From the NCBI RefSeq assembly GCF_030655665.1, contig NZ_JAUSPQ010000007.1, positions 1 through 64,000 of the forward strand: DNA of 64,000 nucleotides, written 5' to 3'. Both the position numbers and the translations under genes were made by a program. The notes under the pieces were generated by a model. The model had not been told where the DNA came from. It saw nothing but the letters and a program-made list of their open reading frames with translations, and searched no databases. Origin of the DNA: Methanocorpusculum sp. (GTDB taxonomy: Archaea > Halobacteriota > Methanomicrobia > Methanomicrobiales > Methanocorpusculaceae). Below, piece by piece: positions 1 through 14,172 of the stretch (positions are counted from its first letter, which is position 1; each line of letters opens with the position of its first letter).

Positions 1-366
1 ATGATTCGCGTTTTGTCCTCCACTTAAACAGCTCTACTATATCAGCATCAGATGCTTATATAGTCTTCGAACCGAATCCCCTTGGAGCCAGGCACGGAGT
101 GCCAAGCCCTTTGGAGGTCAAATCCGAAGGCCTTGCGAGGTAACATAGTTACCCCCAATCACTTATAAACCCACCGAAACAGAGAAGGAACACACCCGGA
201 GAAAACCAGGAGATTTCCAACGCAGATCGGTTGGCTTGTGAGGTAATAATGTTAGGGATTCCGGCATATAAAGACGCCGGTTTTATGAAGACAGCTAGAC
301 CATAAACATCATTATCATGGACCACGCAGACAAAATAATAAACACAAATCACAGGACAAAACACCC
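1..366. other. Gene-free left end with hairpins and a leftward promoter
   Basis: No convincing gene is seen here. Short hairpins are visible: GGCAC-gga-GTGCC near 92-104, GGTAAC-ata-GTTACC near 140-154, and the palindrome GCATCAGATGC near 44-54. The stretch 75-150 is more GC-rich than its surroundings and could be a structured RNA or a degenerate dispersed repeat. An ORF covering 149-373 on the minus strand has no recognisable content. Near 325-345 an A/T-rich stretch could serve as the promoter of the downstream GNAT gene. Confidence 0.35.
17..64 (-). promoter_or_regulatory. Candidate promoter and SD for a gene left of the window
   Basis: Read on the minus strand, a TATA-like CTATATAAG lies at about 56-64. 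A Shine-Dalgarno-like GGAGG follows at 17-21, roughly the spacing of a transcript beginning near 30-35. This suggests a leftward gene whose start codon is at or beyond the window edge. The distance from GGAGG to the window edge is rather long for an optimal SD, so this is tentative. Confidence 0.3.
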
Positions 367-792
367 TTGTCAAAAGAAGAAATAACCCTTAGCGAAGTCC
401 GTTCGTGGAACTCATCCGAAATCGTCGACCTTTATCGAACCGGCGGATGGTGGGACATGGGATGGAGTACAGACCGTATCGCGCAAATTCTTGATGGAAG
501 CTTCATCCTCATAATCGCCCATGACAAGCAAAATCGCGCAGTCGGCATGGGACGCATGATCTCCGATGGAGTAGCTGACGGATACATTCAGGACGTGGTC
601 GTCTTCCCCGAATATCGTGGACGCGGCATAGGAGAGCGCATAGCAAAAACGCTCAGGCGACTCGGATTGGCACACGGTTTGACATGGATCGGCCTCATCT
701 CTGCACCCAAAAAAGAATCGATCTATCTCAGAGCAGGCTTCTCTGAAATGAAAAACTACACACCCATGCTCTTTGAAAATGAAAAGAACTGA
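367..792 (+). CDS. GNAT-family N-acetyltransferase
   Basis: A 141-residue protein with the GNAT fold. The acetyl-CoA pyrophosphate loop is visible as PEYRGRGIGERIAKTL (about residues 79-94), after the beta-4 strand DVVVF and before a C-terminal GLISAPKK / YLRAGF segment typical of the family. It would transfer an acetyl group from acetyl-CoA to an unknown amine in the cytoplasm. The start is a TTG; no earlier in-frame ATG exists, and the next ATG would cut off the first helix. An AGGA about 11 bases upstream is a weak ribosome site. Its end overlaps the following DUF2156 gene by 14 bases, so the two are probably translated together. The substrate cannot be read from the sequence. Confidence 0.8.
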   Translation: MSKEEITLSEVRSWNSSEIVDLYRTGGWWDMGWSTDRIAQILDGSFILIIAHDKQNRAVGMGRMISDGVADGYIQDVVVFPEYRGRGIGERIAKTLRRLGLAHGLTWIGLISAPKKESIYLRAGFSEMKNYTPMLFENEKN

Positions 793-1681
793 CTTCCAAA
801 GAATAACCCTCGCGGAAAAACCCATCATCGATGACTACTTTCAGCGATTTCCCCAATATCACTCGGAACACAACTTCCTTACGTTATTCTCGTGGGAACA
901 CTACTCGCCCTGTGAATATGCAGTGATAAATGACCACCTGATCCTCTCTAACACGGTCAACGGCAAAAGCACGTGTCATGCCCCTGTTGGTGAATTTGAC
1001 CCCATCATATTTGAAGAACTCCTGCACTTCGCCAAAAAACATACCGGCGACTGCGCTATTGCCTTCTATGAAGAGAAATATCTCCCGTATATGAAAACGC
1101 ATCATCCCGAAACACCGGTGTATGAATCACGCGGATGCAGCGAATATTATTACAGAACAGAGGAACTTGCCGAACTCTCCGGACAAAAATACCTCAATAT
1201 CCGAAGACAGATCAACCGGTTCAATACCAAATACCAGTACACGACTGAAGCTGTCACACCAGATATCATTACCGAGATTCATGAAATGCTCGATAAATGG
1301 AGCGACGCCAAAAACACCGAAGCAAATATTGTTCTGAAAGAAGAAGTGGGCGCTGCACACGCTGCACTGGACAACTGGGATGAACTCGGGTGTGAAGGAC
1401 TGGTTATCCGGGTCCTACCAAAGAACAGAATAGGGGCAGTCGCCATTTGGGGGGAGATGAATTCCGAGACCGCAGTCATCCATTTCGAAAAAGGTATCTC
1501 CCAATACAAAGGTATCTACAAAGTCATCAATCAGGAAACCGCACGACTACTCCAAGGCAGATATGAGTGGATTAACAGGGAATCCGACATGGACGTCCCA
1601 GGACTCCGCGAGGCAAAACTCCGCTATCACCCGGGAAAGTGTGCCAAAACCTGGTACATCAAACGAAAAGAGATCGTATGA
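779..1681 (+). CDS. DUF2156 (FemAB/GNAT-like) protein
   Basis: A protein of about 300 residues resembling DUF2156, the C-terminal domain of bacterial phosphatidylglycerol lysyltransferases, which has a doubled acetyltransferase-like fold. Features seen are an N-terminal aromatic segment (FLTLFSWEHY), a central charged linker after YLNIRRQINRF, and a C-terminal WINRESDMDVPGLREAKL motif typical of the family. It probably transfers an aminoacyl or acyl group, but the substrate is unknown. An ATG at 779 is preferred; a TTG six bases earlier is possible. The start lies inside the preceding GNAT gene, suggesting translational coupling and a shared process. Confidence 0.75.
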   Translation: MKRTDFQRITLAEKPIIDDYFQRFPQYHSEHNFLTLFSWEHYSPCEYAVINDHLILSNTVNGKSTCHAPVGEFDPIIFEELLHFAKKHTGDCAIAFYEEKYLPYMKTHHPETPVYESRGCSEYYYRTEELAELSGQKYLNIRRQINRFNTKYQYTTEAVTPDIITEIHEMLDKWSDAKNTEANIVLKEEVGAAHAALDNWDELGCEGLVIRVLPKNRIGAVAIWGEMNSETAVIHFEKGISQYKGIYKVINQETARLLQGRYEWINRESDMDVPGLREAKLRYHPGKCAKTWYIKRKEIV

Positions 1682-1770
1682 TGTTGAAGGACGTTGGTAG
1701 TCACAAAAACGTTACTGATGCTTCCTGACCCCACAGATATTATTAGCCAGACCGCACATCTATAAAGCGG

Positions 1771-2724
1771 ATGAACCTGTTGTTTGAACTCTCCGGAGAG
1801 AATCTATCTCTGGCAACTGCCGAACTATCCTGTGTGGGAAACGTGATCCGCACAGAGAATGGTATTGCCATCGTAGATGTTGACGATCCGGGAAGAACGA
1901 CACGGCTCGCTCAGACGCATGTCGTAATGCGCCTCCTAGGCGAATGTGATGCCACAAAAGAAGACCTCGAACGTCTTCTTGAAAGCCTCGCACTCACAGC
2001 CCCCGGCAGTTTCTGCTGTCGGGCAAGAAAGATTCATCCAGTCACTGTCAATGCATCCCAACTGGAACTCGAGCGCATGATGGGACAAAAAATTCATGGT
2101 AATGTTGACCTCAAAGATCCCGATATCGAATACCGTGCGGTATTCACAAACGGTAGATGCTTTTTCGGGGAAGTACTTCACACCATAGACCGTGGGTCAT
2201 ATGCTTACCGAAATCCCCAGAGAAGAGCATTCTTCCACCCGGGAGTTATGATGCCTCTGATGGCACGGACAATGGTCAATTTGACTCATGTTGAACCCGG
2301 CCAATTGTTATGCGATCCCTTCTGTGGAACAGGCGGCATGCTCCTCGAATGTGATATGATGGGGATCGAAGCAGTCGGAAGCGATTATGATCCCGAGATG
2401 CTCATTGGATGCCGGCAGAATCTCCCAAACGGAGCTTACATCCGGGCCGATGCAACAAACATGCCTTATCCAAACGAAGCATTTGATGCAATCGCAACCG
2501 ACCTGCCGTACGGTCAGTCAACAACCATCGGAGCTGACAGCATTGATACCCTCTACACCGGATCCCTGAAAGAAATCAGGCGTGTTCTCAAACCCGGAGG
2601 GAGGGCAGTCATAGTGACTCATACAGACATCAGACCTCTTGCAAAAGATCTCTTCGAGATCGTCGGATACTACGAGCAGAGAGTGCATAAAAGTCTCACG
2701 CGACGGATTCTCGTCCTCGCATAA
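1771..2724 (+). CDS. tRNA (guanine-10-N2) methyltransferase, Trm-G10 type
   Basis: A 317-residue protein with an N-terminal THUMP-type RNA-binding region (about 1-150) and a C-terminal Rossmann methyltransferase domain. The SAM-binding motif is DPFCGTGGMLLE, acidic motif II is GSDYDPEM, and the catalytic N-methyltransferase tetrapeptide reads DLPY (near residue 244), the usual form being DPPY. This architecture matches archaeal Trm-G10, which makes N2-methyl and N2,N2-dimethylguanosine at tRNA position 10. It acts on tRNA in the cytoplasm. The gene stands alone after a 90-base gap; the next gene follows after a short spacer, so they may share a transcript. Confidence 0.88.
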   Translation: MNLLFELSGENLSLATAELSCVGNVIRTENGIAIVDVDDPGRTTRLAQTHVVMRLLGECDATKEDLERLLESLALTAPGSFCCRARKIHPVTVNASQLELERMMGQKIHGNVDLKDPDIEYRAVFTNGRCFFGEVLHTIDRGSYAYRNPQRRAFFHPGVMMPLMARTMVNLTHVEPGQLLCDPFCGTGGMLLECDMMGIEAVGSDYDPEMLIGCRQNLPNGAYIRADATNMPYPNEAFDAIATDLPYGQSTTIGADSIDTLYTGSLKEIRRVLKPGGRAVIVTHTDIRPLAKDLFEIVGYYEQRVHKSLTRRILVLA

Positions 2725-2758
2725 AATAAACTATGAAACAAGAAAGCGGAGAGTTGTA

Positions 2759-3979
2759 ATGCTCTCATGGATTAGTGAGCAGTTCAGCCACTACAAACCT
2801 GACCGGGCAATTGCTGTAAGAGCACTGCGTCACATGCGTCCAGCCGAACGCAAAAACCTCTTCTCGGAAGACATAATGCTGATGCGGACGGCCGAAGGAT
2901 ACTGGTTTGAAAATCTCATATACGAACAGCTCATCAGGATCGCGGAAAAAACCGATACTATCAAGAAGGTCGTAAGAAAAGGCGCCGATGTCCCAAAACA
3001 CCGAGAAAAAATCAGACTCGGAGTGAACGGCATCTATTCTGCGGAAAAAGGCGATATCAGAGTCAGAGGAAACGGTCAGGATCTGGCAGAGGTGGATCTC
3101 CTCCTCTTCGATAAAGATAAACAGGTCGTATTCAGTGAGATCGTGACCAGTCCTGCCGATCTAAAGGACCTTGAAGCAGAGATCATCTATAAGAAAAAGC
3201 TGTTCGGCTACATGTTCAATCAGGAGCATGTGGGATTCATTCTCTTCTCATCCGTTGATATCTCCGGAACACAGGTCGTGCGAAGGCTGGTTGCCGATCC
3301 GGATAATGCGTACATTGGGACACATGAATGTGAAGTAATGAAATCCTGCCTTAAAGGTCTCCGGATCACATCCATCCTTACACATCCGGAAAAAAATCCG
3401 GTACTCACCCCAAGTGAGACCTTAAAGATACGCGACTTCGATTATAAAAAACTCCACGATGACGCACTCACAAAGCTGTTTTTCGCAATGGATCATAATA
3501 TGTCGCCTGACCAGTACTTCTCAGACCCTTCTGTCTCCCCTCTCGTAAAAAAAGTAATCTGCGGAGGCTTGTACCCCTCGGCGATCAAAGCAGTGATCGC
3601 AAATTATGGTCTTCGGGTAAAGTCGGAGATCCTTGATGCCGATTCGATCATGGAAAACTACTCTAGAGTGATCCTCGCCGTAGATTTCCCCGAGATGTCA
3701 CCTGTGATTTATCTCAAACCAAAGAAACAGCGGACATATCTAAAGATGATCCCGTCAAAAACGGGCGGCTTCAAATATGAACGTCCCACTCCTTCACGGG
3801 TAGGATTCTATTTATGGCTGGAGGCAACAAAACCGGCAATCGGGGCCGAGCGGTTACTAAGTGTGCTGCAGTATTGTAATACCCCCGTAAAAGACTGTGT
3901 CTCTGCACCCATCACTGCGCTTCCACCGGGCAGTGTTGTACCCAAACATCATTACCATCCACGAAGAAAACGGAAGTAA
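2759..3979 (+). CDS. Uncharacterised protein, possible PD-(D/E)XK nuclease fold
   Basis: A 406-residue protein whose family I do not recognise with certainty. The reading frame is open further upstream, but the ATG at 2759 has a GGAG ribosome site seven bases ahead and avoids a large overlap with the tRNA methyltransferase gene. Residues near 110-135 read AEVDLLLF then VVFSEIVTS, a D followed by E-x-hydrophobic on a second strand, which resembles a PD-(D/E)XK nuclease core, although the usual catalytic lysine is missing at the expected place. The C-terminus is very basic (HHYHPRRKRK), which suits nucleic-acid binding. It ends six bases before the convergent MFS gene. The nuclease idea is an inference. 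Confidence 0.6.
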   Translation: MLSWISEQFSHYKPDRAIAVRALRHMRPAERKNLFSEDIMLMRTAEGYWFENLIYEQLIRIAEKTDTIKKVVRKGADVPKHREKIRLGVNGIYSAEKGDIRVRGNGQDLAEVDLLLFDKDKQVVFSEIVTSPADLKDLEAEIIYKKKLFGYMFNQEHVGFILFSSVDISGTQVVRRLVADPDNAYIGTHECEVMKSCLKGLRITSILTHPEKNPVLTPSETLKIRDFDYKKLHDDALTKLFFAMDHNMSPDQYFSDPSVSPLVKKVICGGLYPSAIKAVIANYGLRVKSEILDADSIMENYSRVILAVDFPEMSPVIYLKPKKQRTYLKMIPSKTGGFKYERPTPSRVGFYLWLEATKPAIGAERLLSVLQYCNTPVKDCVSAPITALPPGSVVPKHHYHPRRKRK

Positions 3980-3985
3980 GAACTA

Positions 3986-5077
3986 TCATCCTCTTTTTAA
4001 CGTTGGAGCATAGCACGGACATCGGACGATGAGAAGACCGCCAACCAAAACCACAACTCCGACTAAAATAAAGACCCCAAAATATCCGATGGGAAGAACA
4101 ATGAGACCAGTGATGAACGGTAAAGCCGCCATGCCTGCATACTGCATCGTCGTAAAGAGTCCATTCATCACGCCCTGGGGGTGAGGAGTTCCGGCGATAT
4201 AATTCAGTACGGCAACCGATATCACGCCAAATACAGCCCCGACGAGGATCATACCTATAGGTGTAAAGAAGACAAGTGGAACTGAAATGGCAAGAACAAC
4301 CGCTGATTTCCGGATAACCCCTAGTGAATCCAAAAGAGCGAATCGTGATGCGGCGAAGACGCATATGGCTGTAGCTACACTCATCAGTGCAGTCACAACT
4401 CCGGAAATTTCGGCTGAATATCCGGACATTTCCGGATACATACTCGTAACAACACCTGTAGCTCCCGCAAAAACAAATAGAGTCACCCAGAGCCATTTAT
4501 GATATTGAGTGATCGAAAAAATCATCTTTACCGGTATCATTATGGAAATAAATCCATCTGAATCTCGGAAAAAGATTCCAATAAGAAAAGCAGCCCCGGT
4601 CAAAATGCCGAACACGAGCACCCCAGCATACGGATAAATTACGGCGAGTACTCCTGGAATAATAAGCCCAGCCACCAGACCCACATTTATCAAAGCAACA
4701 AACGTACCTGACAGTTTTTTATGGTCAACCTCAGAGTTGACGTAGGATAGAGCGGATGACACAAACATCCCCGTAAACAGACCTTCCAGGAATCTGAGAC
4801 CGACCGTAACCACAGGATCCCCCACCAAAAACCAGATCATGATCCCGGACAAAAAGGTTCCGGCAAGCCCTATTTTAATGAGAGGAGCTCTCCCGATTTT
4901 ATCAGATATCCAGCCGGCAGGGAACACCATGAAAAAGGCGCCCAAAAAATAAGCAGAAAATACTGCCCCCTGCATTGCGGCATCCGGAGTGATAATTGCC
5001 AGAATAGGCACGACCGAATTTGAAAGTGCCATAGTGGCAAAAACTCCCAGATAAATGGCAATTCTTGAAATATTCAT
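3986..5077 (-). CDS. MFS transporter
   Basis: A 363-residue, strongly hydrophobic protein with about eleven to twelve predicted membrane helices. The major facilitator motif A is visible in the loop after helix 2 as GWISDKIGRAPLI. It probably exports or imports a small solute by proton exchange; the substrate cannot be inferred. The start ATG overlaps the stop of top6A by one base (TGATG), so it is the last gene of the hisS-top6BA operon. It is shorter than most 12-helix members (around 400 residues), mainly through short loops. Confidence 0.8.
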   Translation of the reverse strand: MNISRIAIYLGVFATMALSNSVVPILAIITPDAAMQGAVFSAYFLGAFFMVFPAGWISDKIGRAPLIKIGLAGTFLSGIMIWFLVGDPVVTVGLRFLEGLFTGMFVSSALSYVNSEVDHKKLSGTFVALINVGLVAGLIIPGVLAVIYPYAGVLVFGILTGAAFLIGIFFRDSDGFISIMIPVKMIFSITQYHKWLWVTLFVFAGATGVVTSMYPEMSGYSAEISGVVTALMSVATAICVFAASRFALLDSLGVIRKSAVVLAISVPLVFFTPIGMILVGAVFGVISVAVLNYIAGTPHPQGVMNGLFTTMQYAGMAALPFITGLIVLPIGYFGVFILVGVVVLVGGLLIVRCPCYAPTLKRG

Positions 5078-6174
5078 CAGCGTTTCAGGACACCTATTTC
5101 TGACAGCATTGACGGGAGATATTCTTTCGTAACGAAATCAAGACCGCGGCTTGCAAATGCCTGCTGTTCAGACTTCAGATTCATTTCAAGCTGCAGATTG
5201 ATCTCCTTCCTCCAGAAATCAGTCGCAAACCGCGGATCGGTCAGTTCCGACCTTAGTGCAGCAACATCCTGTTCTGTGAGTTTATCGGCAGGCAGATTGT
5301 ACCGTTGGATATCCGAAGGTTTTACCCCGATAAACTGGGCAGAAGGCGTTGCCAAAAGTTCTGACATGTGGGCAGACTTGATCGAACCGTAGGCAACAGA
5401 TGCATAAATACGGTAAGACCAGGGATCGCCGTCGGTGAAAACCACAACCGGGATGCCCAGTTCCTCGTTCATTCGTTTCAGCATACGCCGTGTCGCCCGG
5501 GCTGGCTGACCCTTCAGGTGAAGAAGGACAGCATTGTAATCTTCATCAAAGCCGTTTTCCTGTAAACGGGAAAACATACCACCTGTTTCGATGGCGATAA
5601 CGCAGGAAGCATCATGATCCACAAGTTCCACGTTTTCCACATTATTCGGAATATTGTATCCGGCTTCTCCCACATCATCCTGACAGTGGATCTCTTTCAT
5701 ACCCCGCCTGGTATTTTCCCGGATGCGGATCGGGCCGAAAATCGAGGCCCCGTCCTCTTCCGGACGCATATGGAAAAACTCCCTCTGCATAGCAGTGATG
5801 ATCTCGAGATCTTCGATCAGATAGTTACTCTCGTTCTGAGCTCCGAACTTCGCCTGCTTCCAACCCTCAGAGATGTAATACATTTCTCTTAAAGTCGAGG
5901 AACGGTTCTCCTGCAGCTGCGTTTTTATGAACCAGATAACATAGGCCATCTTGAGCATGTGCGTGGCCGACTTCGCAGTCCCGGCATTTCTGACGGACTC
6001 TTTGTCACCATACTTCCAGACCTCGGATTCATCATCATATTCGATATTGTATTTTGTCCTAGTAGGAAGAGTGATCGACGGGATCTCCCCGCTGTTCATC
6101 TGGTCATACCAGACTTTGGCCATTTCCATAAGACGCTTCTTCGTTGCCGTGTCTCTTTCAGTTGGGTCAGACAT
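5077..6174 (-). CDS. top6A: DNA topoisomerase VI subunit A
   Basis: A 365-residue Spo11-like subunit that cuts both DNA strands in the type IIB topoisomerase. The catalytic tyrosine lies in the winged-helix domain in LREMYY (Tyr99 or Tyr100). The Toprim metal site is seen as IAIETGGM with its glutamate, then FTDGDPW with the paired aspartates. The ATG at 6174 (MSDPTERD) is preferred to the longer open frame because family members begin near here; it overlaps the top6B stop by eight bases. Together with the B subunit it relaxes and decatenates DNA using ATP. It lies in one operon with hisS and top6B. Confidence 0.95.
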   Translation of the reverse strand: MSDPTERDTATKKRLMEMAKVWYDQMNSGEIPSITLPTRTKYNIEYDDESEVWKYGDKESVRNAGTAKSATHMLKMAYVIWFIKTQLQENRSSTLREMYYISEGWKQAKFGAQNESNYLIEDLEIITAMQREFFHMRPEEDGASIFGPIRIRENTRRGMKEIHCQDDVGEAGYNIPNNVENVELVDHDASCVIAIETGGMFSRLQENGFDEDYNAVLLHLKGQPARATRRMLKRMNEELGIPVVVFTDGDPWSYRIYASVAYGSIKSAHMSELLATPSAQFIGVKPSDIQRYNLPADKLTEQDVAALRSELTDPRFATDFWRKEINLQLEMNLKSEQQAFASRGLDFVTKEYLPSMLSEIGVLKR

Positions 6175-7969
6175 CCAGATCCACCACCACTTTGAGGTTT
6201 TCAGCCACTCCCTGCATCTCAATCATTCCTCCGCCAAGACCAGTATAGATCACTTCGAATACTTCACCGGCAGCAAGACCGAATTTCCAGATCTTCGTGT
6301 ACTCGCCATCCATTTCAGATACGAATGAAGGAGGTACGGTCGCATCATCTGCGTTGTCTCCAGAGATATCATACAGGGATATTTCCTGTGATTTTGTTGT
6401 GTAGTTATCGATATGGATCATGACTTTCCCGCCGGCTGAGCTTTTCTTGAGAACCACACGACGCATGATCCTTCCCTCAATAATTGAAGTGTCTGGGGTT
6501 GGAAGCTCCACGATCTCACCGACCTTCACGGCGATCAGGGGAATCACCGAGCAGATCGCCCGGGCACGGTCATCCTGAAGTTTGTTCCTGTCGCGGCGGG
6601 ACAGAAACATCTTTAGATCACGACCAAGTTCCTGAAGAGCAAGCGTGATCTCACGCTCGATTTCTGGCACTGCCGCGACGGCATCCTTTGATTCGCTCGT
6701 GAACGGAACGTTGGTTGCTGCCACATGCACGAGGATCATTATGGGGCCGGTGGGAAGTCCGGACTGTGAAACCCCATAGGATTTCCAGTTCACATTCTGA
6801 ACCGCGTTTGTGATCGCACAGGCCCCCTGCTGATAGAGAAGTGGGACACGATTCGCGAATCGCAAAAGAATGGCACTTCCCTCCGGAGGAAGTTTTCCGC
6901 CGTATCCTATCGCCGCTTCCACGATGAACGAGTGACCGCCGTATACACTTCCTGGACGTGTCCGTGCCTTGATGAAGTCAAGTTCAAACTCCTTTTCCAT
7001 TCCTTTCACGATAAGTTCGTCGGTGATTGGGGACAAACACTGTGATGCAGAAGGAGCCGGAATCCTGGTTGTCTGCATGGCATCAAGAAGAGGATTGAGC
7101 GATTCGAGACCAAGCGAGGCAACCTTTACTGCGGAATCAAGTTTTGCAGAACTGCAGATCTCAAGAGCGGTTTTCTCCCCGACCTTCGAGAAGCTTTCAA
7201 CTAAAAACTCTCTAAGAGGCAGATCGGATGCGGTCGTCATCCGTTTTAAGACGCCAAGCTCTATGCCGTAGGGATGGGGTTTGATGGCCACTGGACATGG
7301 CGGGACCTCGGATGAAACGCGCTCAAAAGTAAAGGATTCGTCATCGATCTCAACACGGAATTTTGCGTGGGGGTTGACGATCGAGGTGTACTTCAGATAC
7401 TCAATGAGTTTTTTCCTGGCAGCGATGTTGCTTTTGAACTCGAGTTGGACACGTGTCCCGTGAGGAAGGATCCAGTCTACTTCTTCATGGGAAAGAACTT
7501 CAGGTTCGTTTGTCTCTGTTTTGATGACAAGGGACATGGTATGTGCCTTGTTCTTCGCATCGGTTCGGGATGTTACAATCGTCGGTTTACCGGTGGTGAG
7601 CTGGGCATACAAAACGGCGGCTGAGATACCGATTCCCTGCTGACCGCGTGTCTGTCTGACCTGATGAAAACGTGAGCCGTAGAGAAGTTTGGCAAAAACA
7701 CTCGGCATTTTTTCAGGAACTATTCCAGGACCATTGTCTTCGACAACAACACGAAACACATCGTTTGAGATCCGCCTGACCGAGACGAGAATGTCCGGGA
7801 GGACCTGTGCCTCTTCGCAGGCATCAAGTGAATTGTCGATCGCTTCTTTTATTGTGGTGATGATGCCCCGGGTTGGGGAATCAAAACCAAGCATCTGCTT
7901 ATTTTTTTCAAAAAATTCCGCTACACTGATGCTTCGCTGGTTCTTGGCAAGCTCATCGGCAAGAACCAT
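6167..7969 (-). CDS. top6B: DNA topoisomerase VI subunit B
   Basis: A 600-residue GHKL ATPase subunit. The Bergerat fold is visible as [10 protein letters not shown] (N box), VEDNGPGI (G1) and [14 protein letters not shown] (G2/lid), followed by a helix-two-turn-helix region, a transducer domain with its ATP-sensing lysine region, and a C-terminal beta-sandwich extension that ends [10 protein letters not shown]. It clamps DNA and powers strand passage for subunit A. The start has a good ribosome site (GAGGT, six bases ahead) inside the end of hisS, giving a 17-base overlap. Length is usual for methanogens that carry the C-terminal extension. Confidence 0.95.
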   Translation of the reverse strand: MVLADELAKNQRSISVAEFFEKNKQMLGFDSPTRGIITTIKEAIDNSLDACEEAQVLPDILVSVRRISNDVFRVVVEDNGPGIVPEKMPSVFAKLLYGSRFHQVRQTRGQQGIGISAAVLYAQLTTGKPTIVTSRTDAKNKAHTMSLVIKTETNEPEVLSHEEVDWILPHGTRVQLEFKSNIAARKKLIEYLKYTSIVNPHAKFRVEIDDESFTFERVSSEVPPCPVAIKPHPYGIELGVLKRMTTASDLPLREFLVESFSKVGEKTALEICSSAKLDSAVKVASLGLESLNPLLDAMQTTRIPAPSASQCLSPITDELIVKGMEKEFELDFIKARTRPGSVYGGHSFIVEAAIGYGGKLPPEGSAILLRFANRVPLLYQQGACAITNAVQNVNWKSYGVSQSGLPTGPIMILVHVAATNVPFTSESKDAVAAVPEIEREITLALQELGRDLKMFLSRRDRNKLQDDRARAICSVIPLIAVKVGEIVELPTPDTSIIEGRIMRRVVLKKSSAGGKVMIHIDNYTTKSQEISLYDISGDNADDATVPPSFVSEMDGEYTKIWKFGLAAGEVFEVIYTGLGGGMIEMQGVAENLKVVVDLDV

Positions 7970-9185
7970 GAATTACCTCGATGGCAGATTCTAGTGGCAT
8001 CTCAGTCTGGACTGCGGTTGTAAGATCTTTGAGTGTTATTGTTCCGGCATTTGCTTCTTTTTCTCCGATAACCACAGCAAAGGATGCCCCGGATTTCAGT
8101 GCCGAAGAGAGCTGGGCCCCAAACCCTCTGTCGAGCAGATCCATGACCGCTGTTATGCCTGCACTACGGAGTCCCGCGGCAACTTTGTAGGCCGGAAGAC
8201 GTGTTTCCGGGGTACAGACCACCGCAACCACCGGTTTTGTCTCAGGCGTGAACTCGCCCAGTGAGACGAGGACCCGGTCGAATCCTATACCAAACCCACA
8301 GGAGGGAACATCCTTTCCGCCGAAAAGGTGGGCAAGTCTGTAGACCCCCCCACCAAGGATCTGGTTTTCCGCCCCGAGATTGTCGGCAAATGCTTCAAAG
8401 ACCATCCCTGTGTAGTAATCGAGACCTCGTGCAATCCCGAAATTCTGTTCAAACGGAATGTTCTGCGCTTCAAGATACCCAAAGGTTTCCTCGATCCGCC
8501 CTTTTTCCGGAATATCTCCCGTTACTGCAAATACTTCTGAGAGGGTTTTTGCGGTGGTGAGTACCTTTAACGGCTCAAACAAATCAGAACGGTCAAGAGC
8601 TGCAAGCACAGTTGCAAGCAGCTCCATATCTCGTTTATCGAGAGCGGCCATTACCTGCTTCTGGGAAGGAGCATCCAGACCTGAAAGAAGATGTTTCATC
8701 GGTGCAAGATGTCCGATTTTCATAACAAAATGGACACCAGTACATTGCAAAAGTGCATAAGAAAGAGCGATAACTTCCGCATCTGCGGCCGCTGAGTCAG
8801 CACCGATAAGTTCAGAACCAAACTGCCAGAACTGCCGGTAGCGTCCTTTCTGCGGACGTTCATAACGGAAGCATTCCGCAAAGTAGAACCAGCGCAGAGG
8901 TTTTGGCGCCATCTGCGCTTCGTTGACATAGGCACGGAGAACTGCGGCGGTGAGTTCAGGACGGAGGGTGATTTTTCTGCCGCCTTTATCCTCGAAGGCA
9001 TACATCTCACCGATGATCCCTTCGCCGGATTTTATTGTGAAGAGCTCCTGCTCTTCGAACATAGGGGTCACCACTTCGCCATAACCGAATGAAGCAGCGA
9101 CGGCACGCATTTTTTGTTCGATAAACCTGCGCTGCGCCATTTCGATCGGGAGGAAGTCCCTTGTTCCGCGGGGTTTTTGTATCAT
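7953..9185 (-). CDS. hisS: Histidine-tRNA ligase
   Basis: A 410-residue class II aminoacyl-tRNA synthetase that charges tRNA-His. Motif 2 is visible in FRYERPQKGRYRQFWQFG, histidine motif A in GLDYYTGMVFE, motif 3 in GFGIGFDRV, and a C-terminal anticodon-binding domain starts near residue 320. The ATG at 9185 (MIQKPRGTRDFLP, the canonical start) is preceded by GGAG at a normal distance; the open frame runs 16 codons further but that extension is not homologous. It begins three bases after the small membrane-protein gene and overlaps top6B, so it sits in the middle of the operon. Confidence 0.95.
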   Translation of the reverse strand: MIQKPRGTRDFLPIEMAQRRFIEQKMRAVAASFGYGEVVTPMFEEQELFTIKSGEGIIGEMYAFEDKGGRKITLRPELTAAVLRAYVNEAQMAPKPLRWFYFAECFRYERPQKGRYRQFWQFGSELIGADSAAADAEVIALSYALLQCTGVHFVMKIGHLAPMKHLLSGLDAPSQKQVMAALDKRDMELLATVLAALDRSDLFEPLKVLTTAKTLSEVFAVTGDIPEKGRIEETFGYLEAQNIPFEQNFGIARGLDYYTGMVFEAFADNLGAENQILGGGVYRLAHLFGGKDVPSCGFGIGFDRVLVSLGEFTPETKPVVAVVCTPETRLPAYKVAAGLRSAGITAVMDLLDRGFGAQLSSALKSGASFAVVIGEKEANAGTITLKDLTTAVQTEMPLESAIEVIHGSCR

Positions 9186-9187
9186 AT

Positions 9188-9517
9188 TTATTTTCTCTCC
9201 TGACGAGGCGCCGATCCGATGAACCGGGACCATGCAGATTCATTTCCTACCCATACATCCTCTTTCTTCAGTCTTGACTGAAGATACAGTGCAATCAACA
9301 TACAGCCGACACCCAGATACATAAATGTAGTTTCAGCAAAACCGGCAAGAGCACAGCCGAACCACCCAAGAGCTGAGTAAAGAACACCCTGATAGGCAGC
9401 TTTCCGATATCCTTCTTTGCCGGTCCGGACAAAGATTCGGGTATCTCTTAGCCAGAGGAACGAAACGGAAGCTGCACCAAAGGCGATGATTATTATTATC
9501 GGGTCGATGTAGGACAT
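9188..9517 (-). CDS. Small membrane protein of unknown function
   Basis: A 109-residue protein with about three hydrophobic helices (IIIIIAFGAASVSFLW; a segment around SALGWFGCALAGF; and MYLGVGCMLIALYLQ) and a charged C-terminal tail (SRLKKEDVWVG). It is the first gene of the hisS-top6BA operon and ends only two bases before the hisS start. I do not recognise the family; its conservation upstream of hisS in relatives would be the best clue to its role. Confidence 0.6.
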   Translation of the reverse strand: MSYIDPIIIIIAFGAASVSFLWLRDTRIFVRTGKEGYRKAAYQGVLYSALGWFGCALAGFAETTFMYLGVGCMLIALYLQSRLKKEDVWVGNESAWSRFIGSAPRQERK

Positions 9518-9658
9518 GGATGCTGTACTATTTGGCGGGATTATGCATTAAAGATGTCACCCGAATTTCTCTTCTCAATGAGTATACAGTGGAGATCCAG
9601 TTGGATAATGCCCGGTATCCGTGATGATATGAATCCAGACTGAAAAAAAAGAAAAAGA
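9518..9658. promoter_or_regulatory. Spacer between gyrA and the hisS-top6 operon
   Basis: This 140-base gap on the minus strand separates the gyrBA operon from the operon that starts with the small membrane protein. It must hold the promoter for the latter; A/T-rich stretches around 9540-9560 are candidates, but no clear TATA element stands out. Confidence 0.4.
9643..9656 (-). terminator. gyrA: T-tract terminator after gyrA
   Basis: On the minus strand the bases directly after the gyrA stop read as CTTTTTC followed by eight Ts, an archaeal-type oligo-T terminator without a strong stem. Confidence 0.5.
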
Positions 9659-14078
<4,420 letters not shown>

Positions 14079-14106
14079 CTAAATTTGGTTCTCCTTATCA
14101 ATTGGA

Positions 14107-14172
14107 CATATATTTGAGGGCGGTTTCGAAAATGGTTAACATGCTCGGAAGCGATTCTCAAAAATATATTTT
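14107..14172 (-). promoter_or_regulatory. gyrB: gyrBA promoter region
   Basis: Two TATA-like elements are seen on the minus strand, AAAATATATT around 14163-14172 and CAAATATATG around 14107-14115. Either could serve gyrB; the second would give a short leader, the first one of about 60 bases. Two start sites would suit supercoiling-sensitive control of gyrase, but that is inference. Confidence 0.45.
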
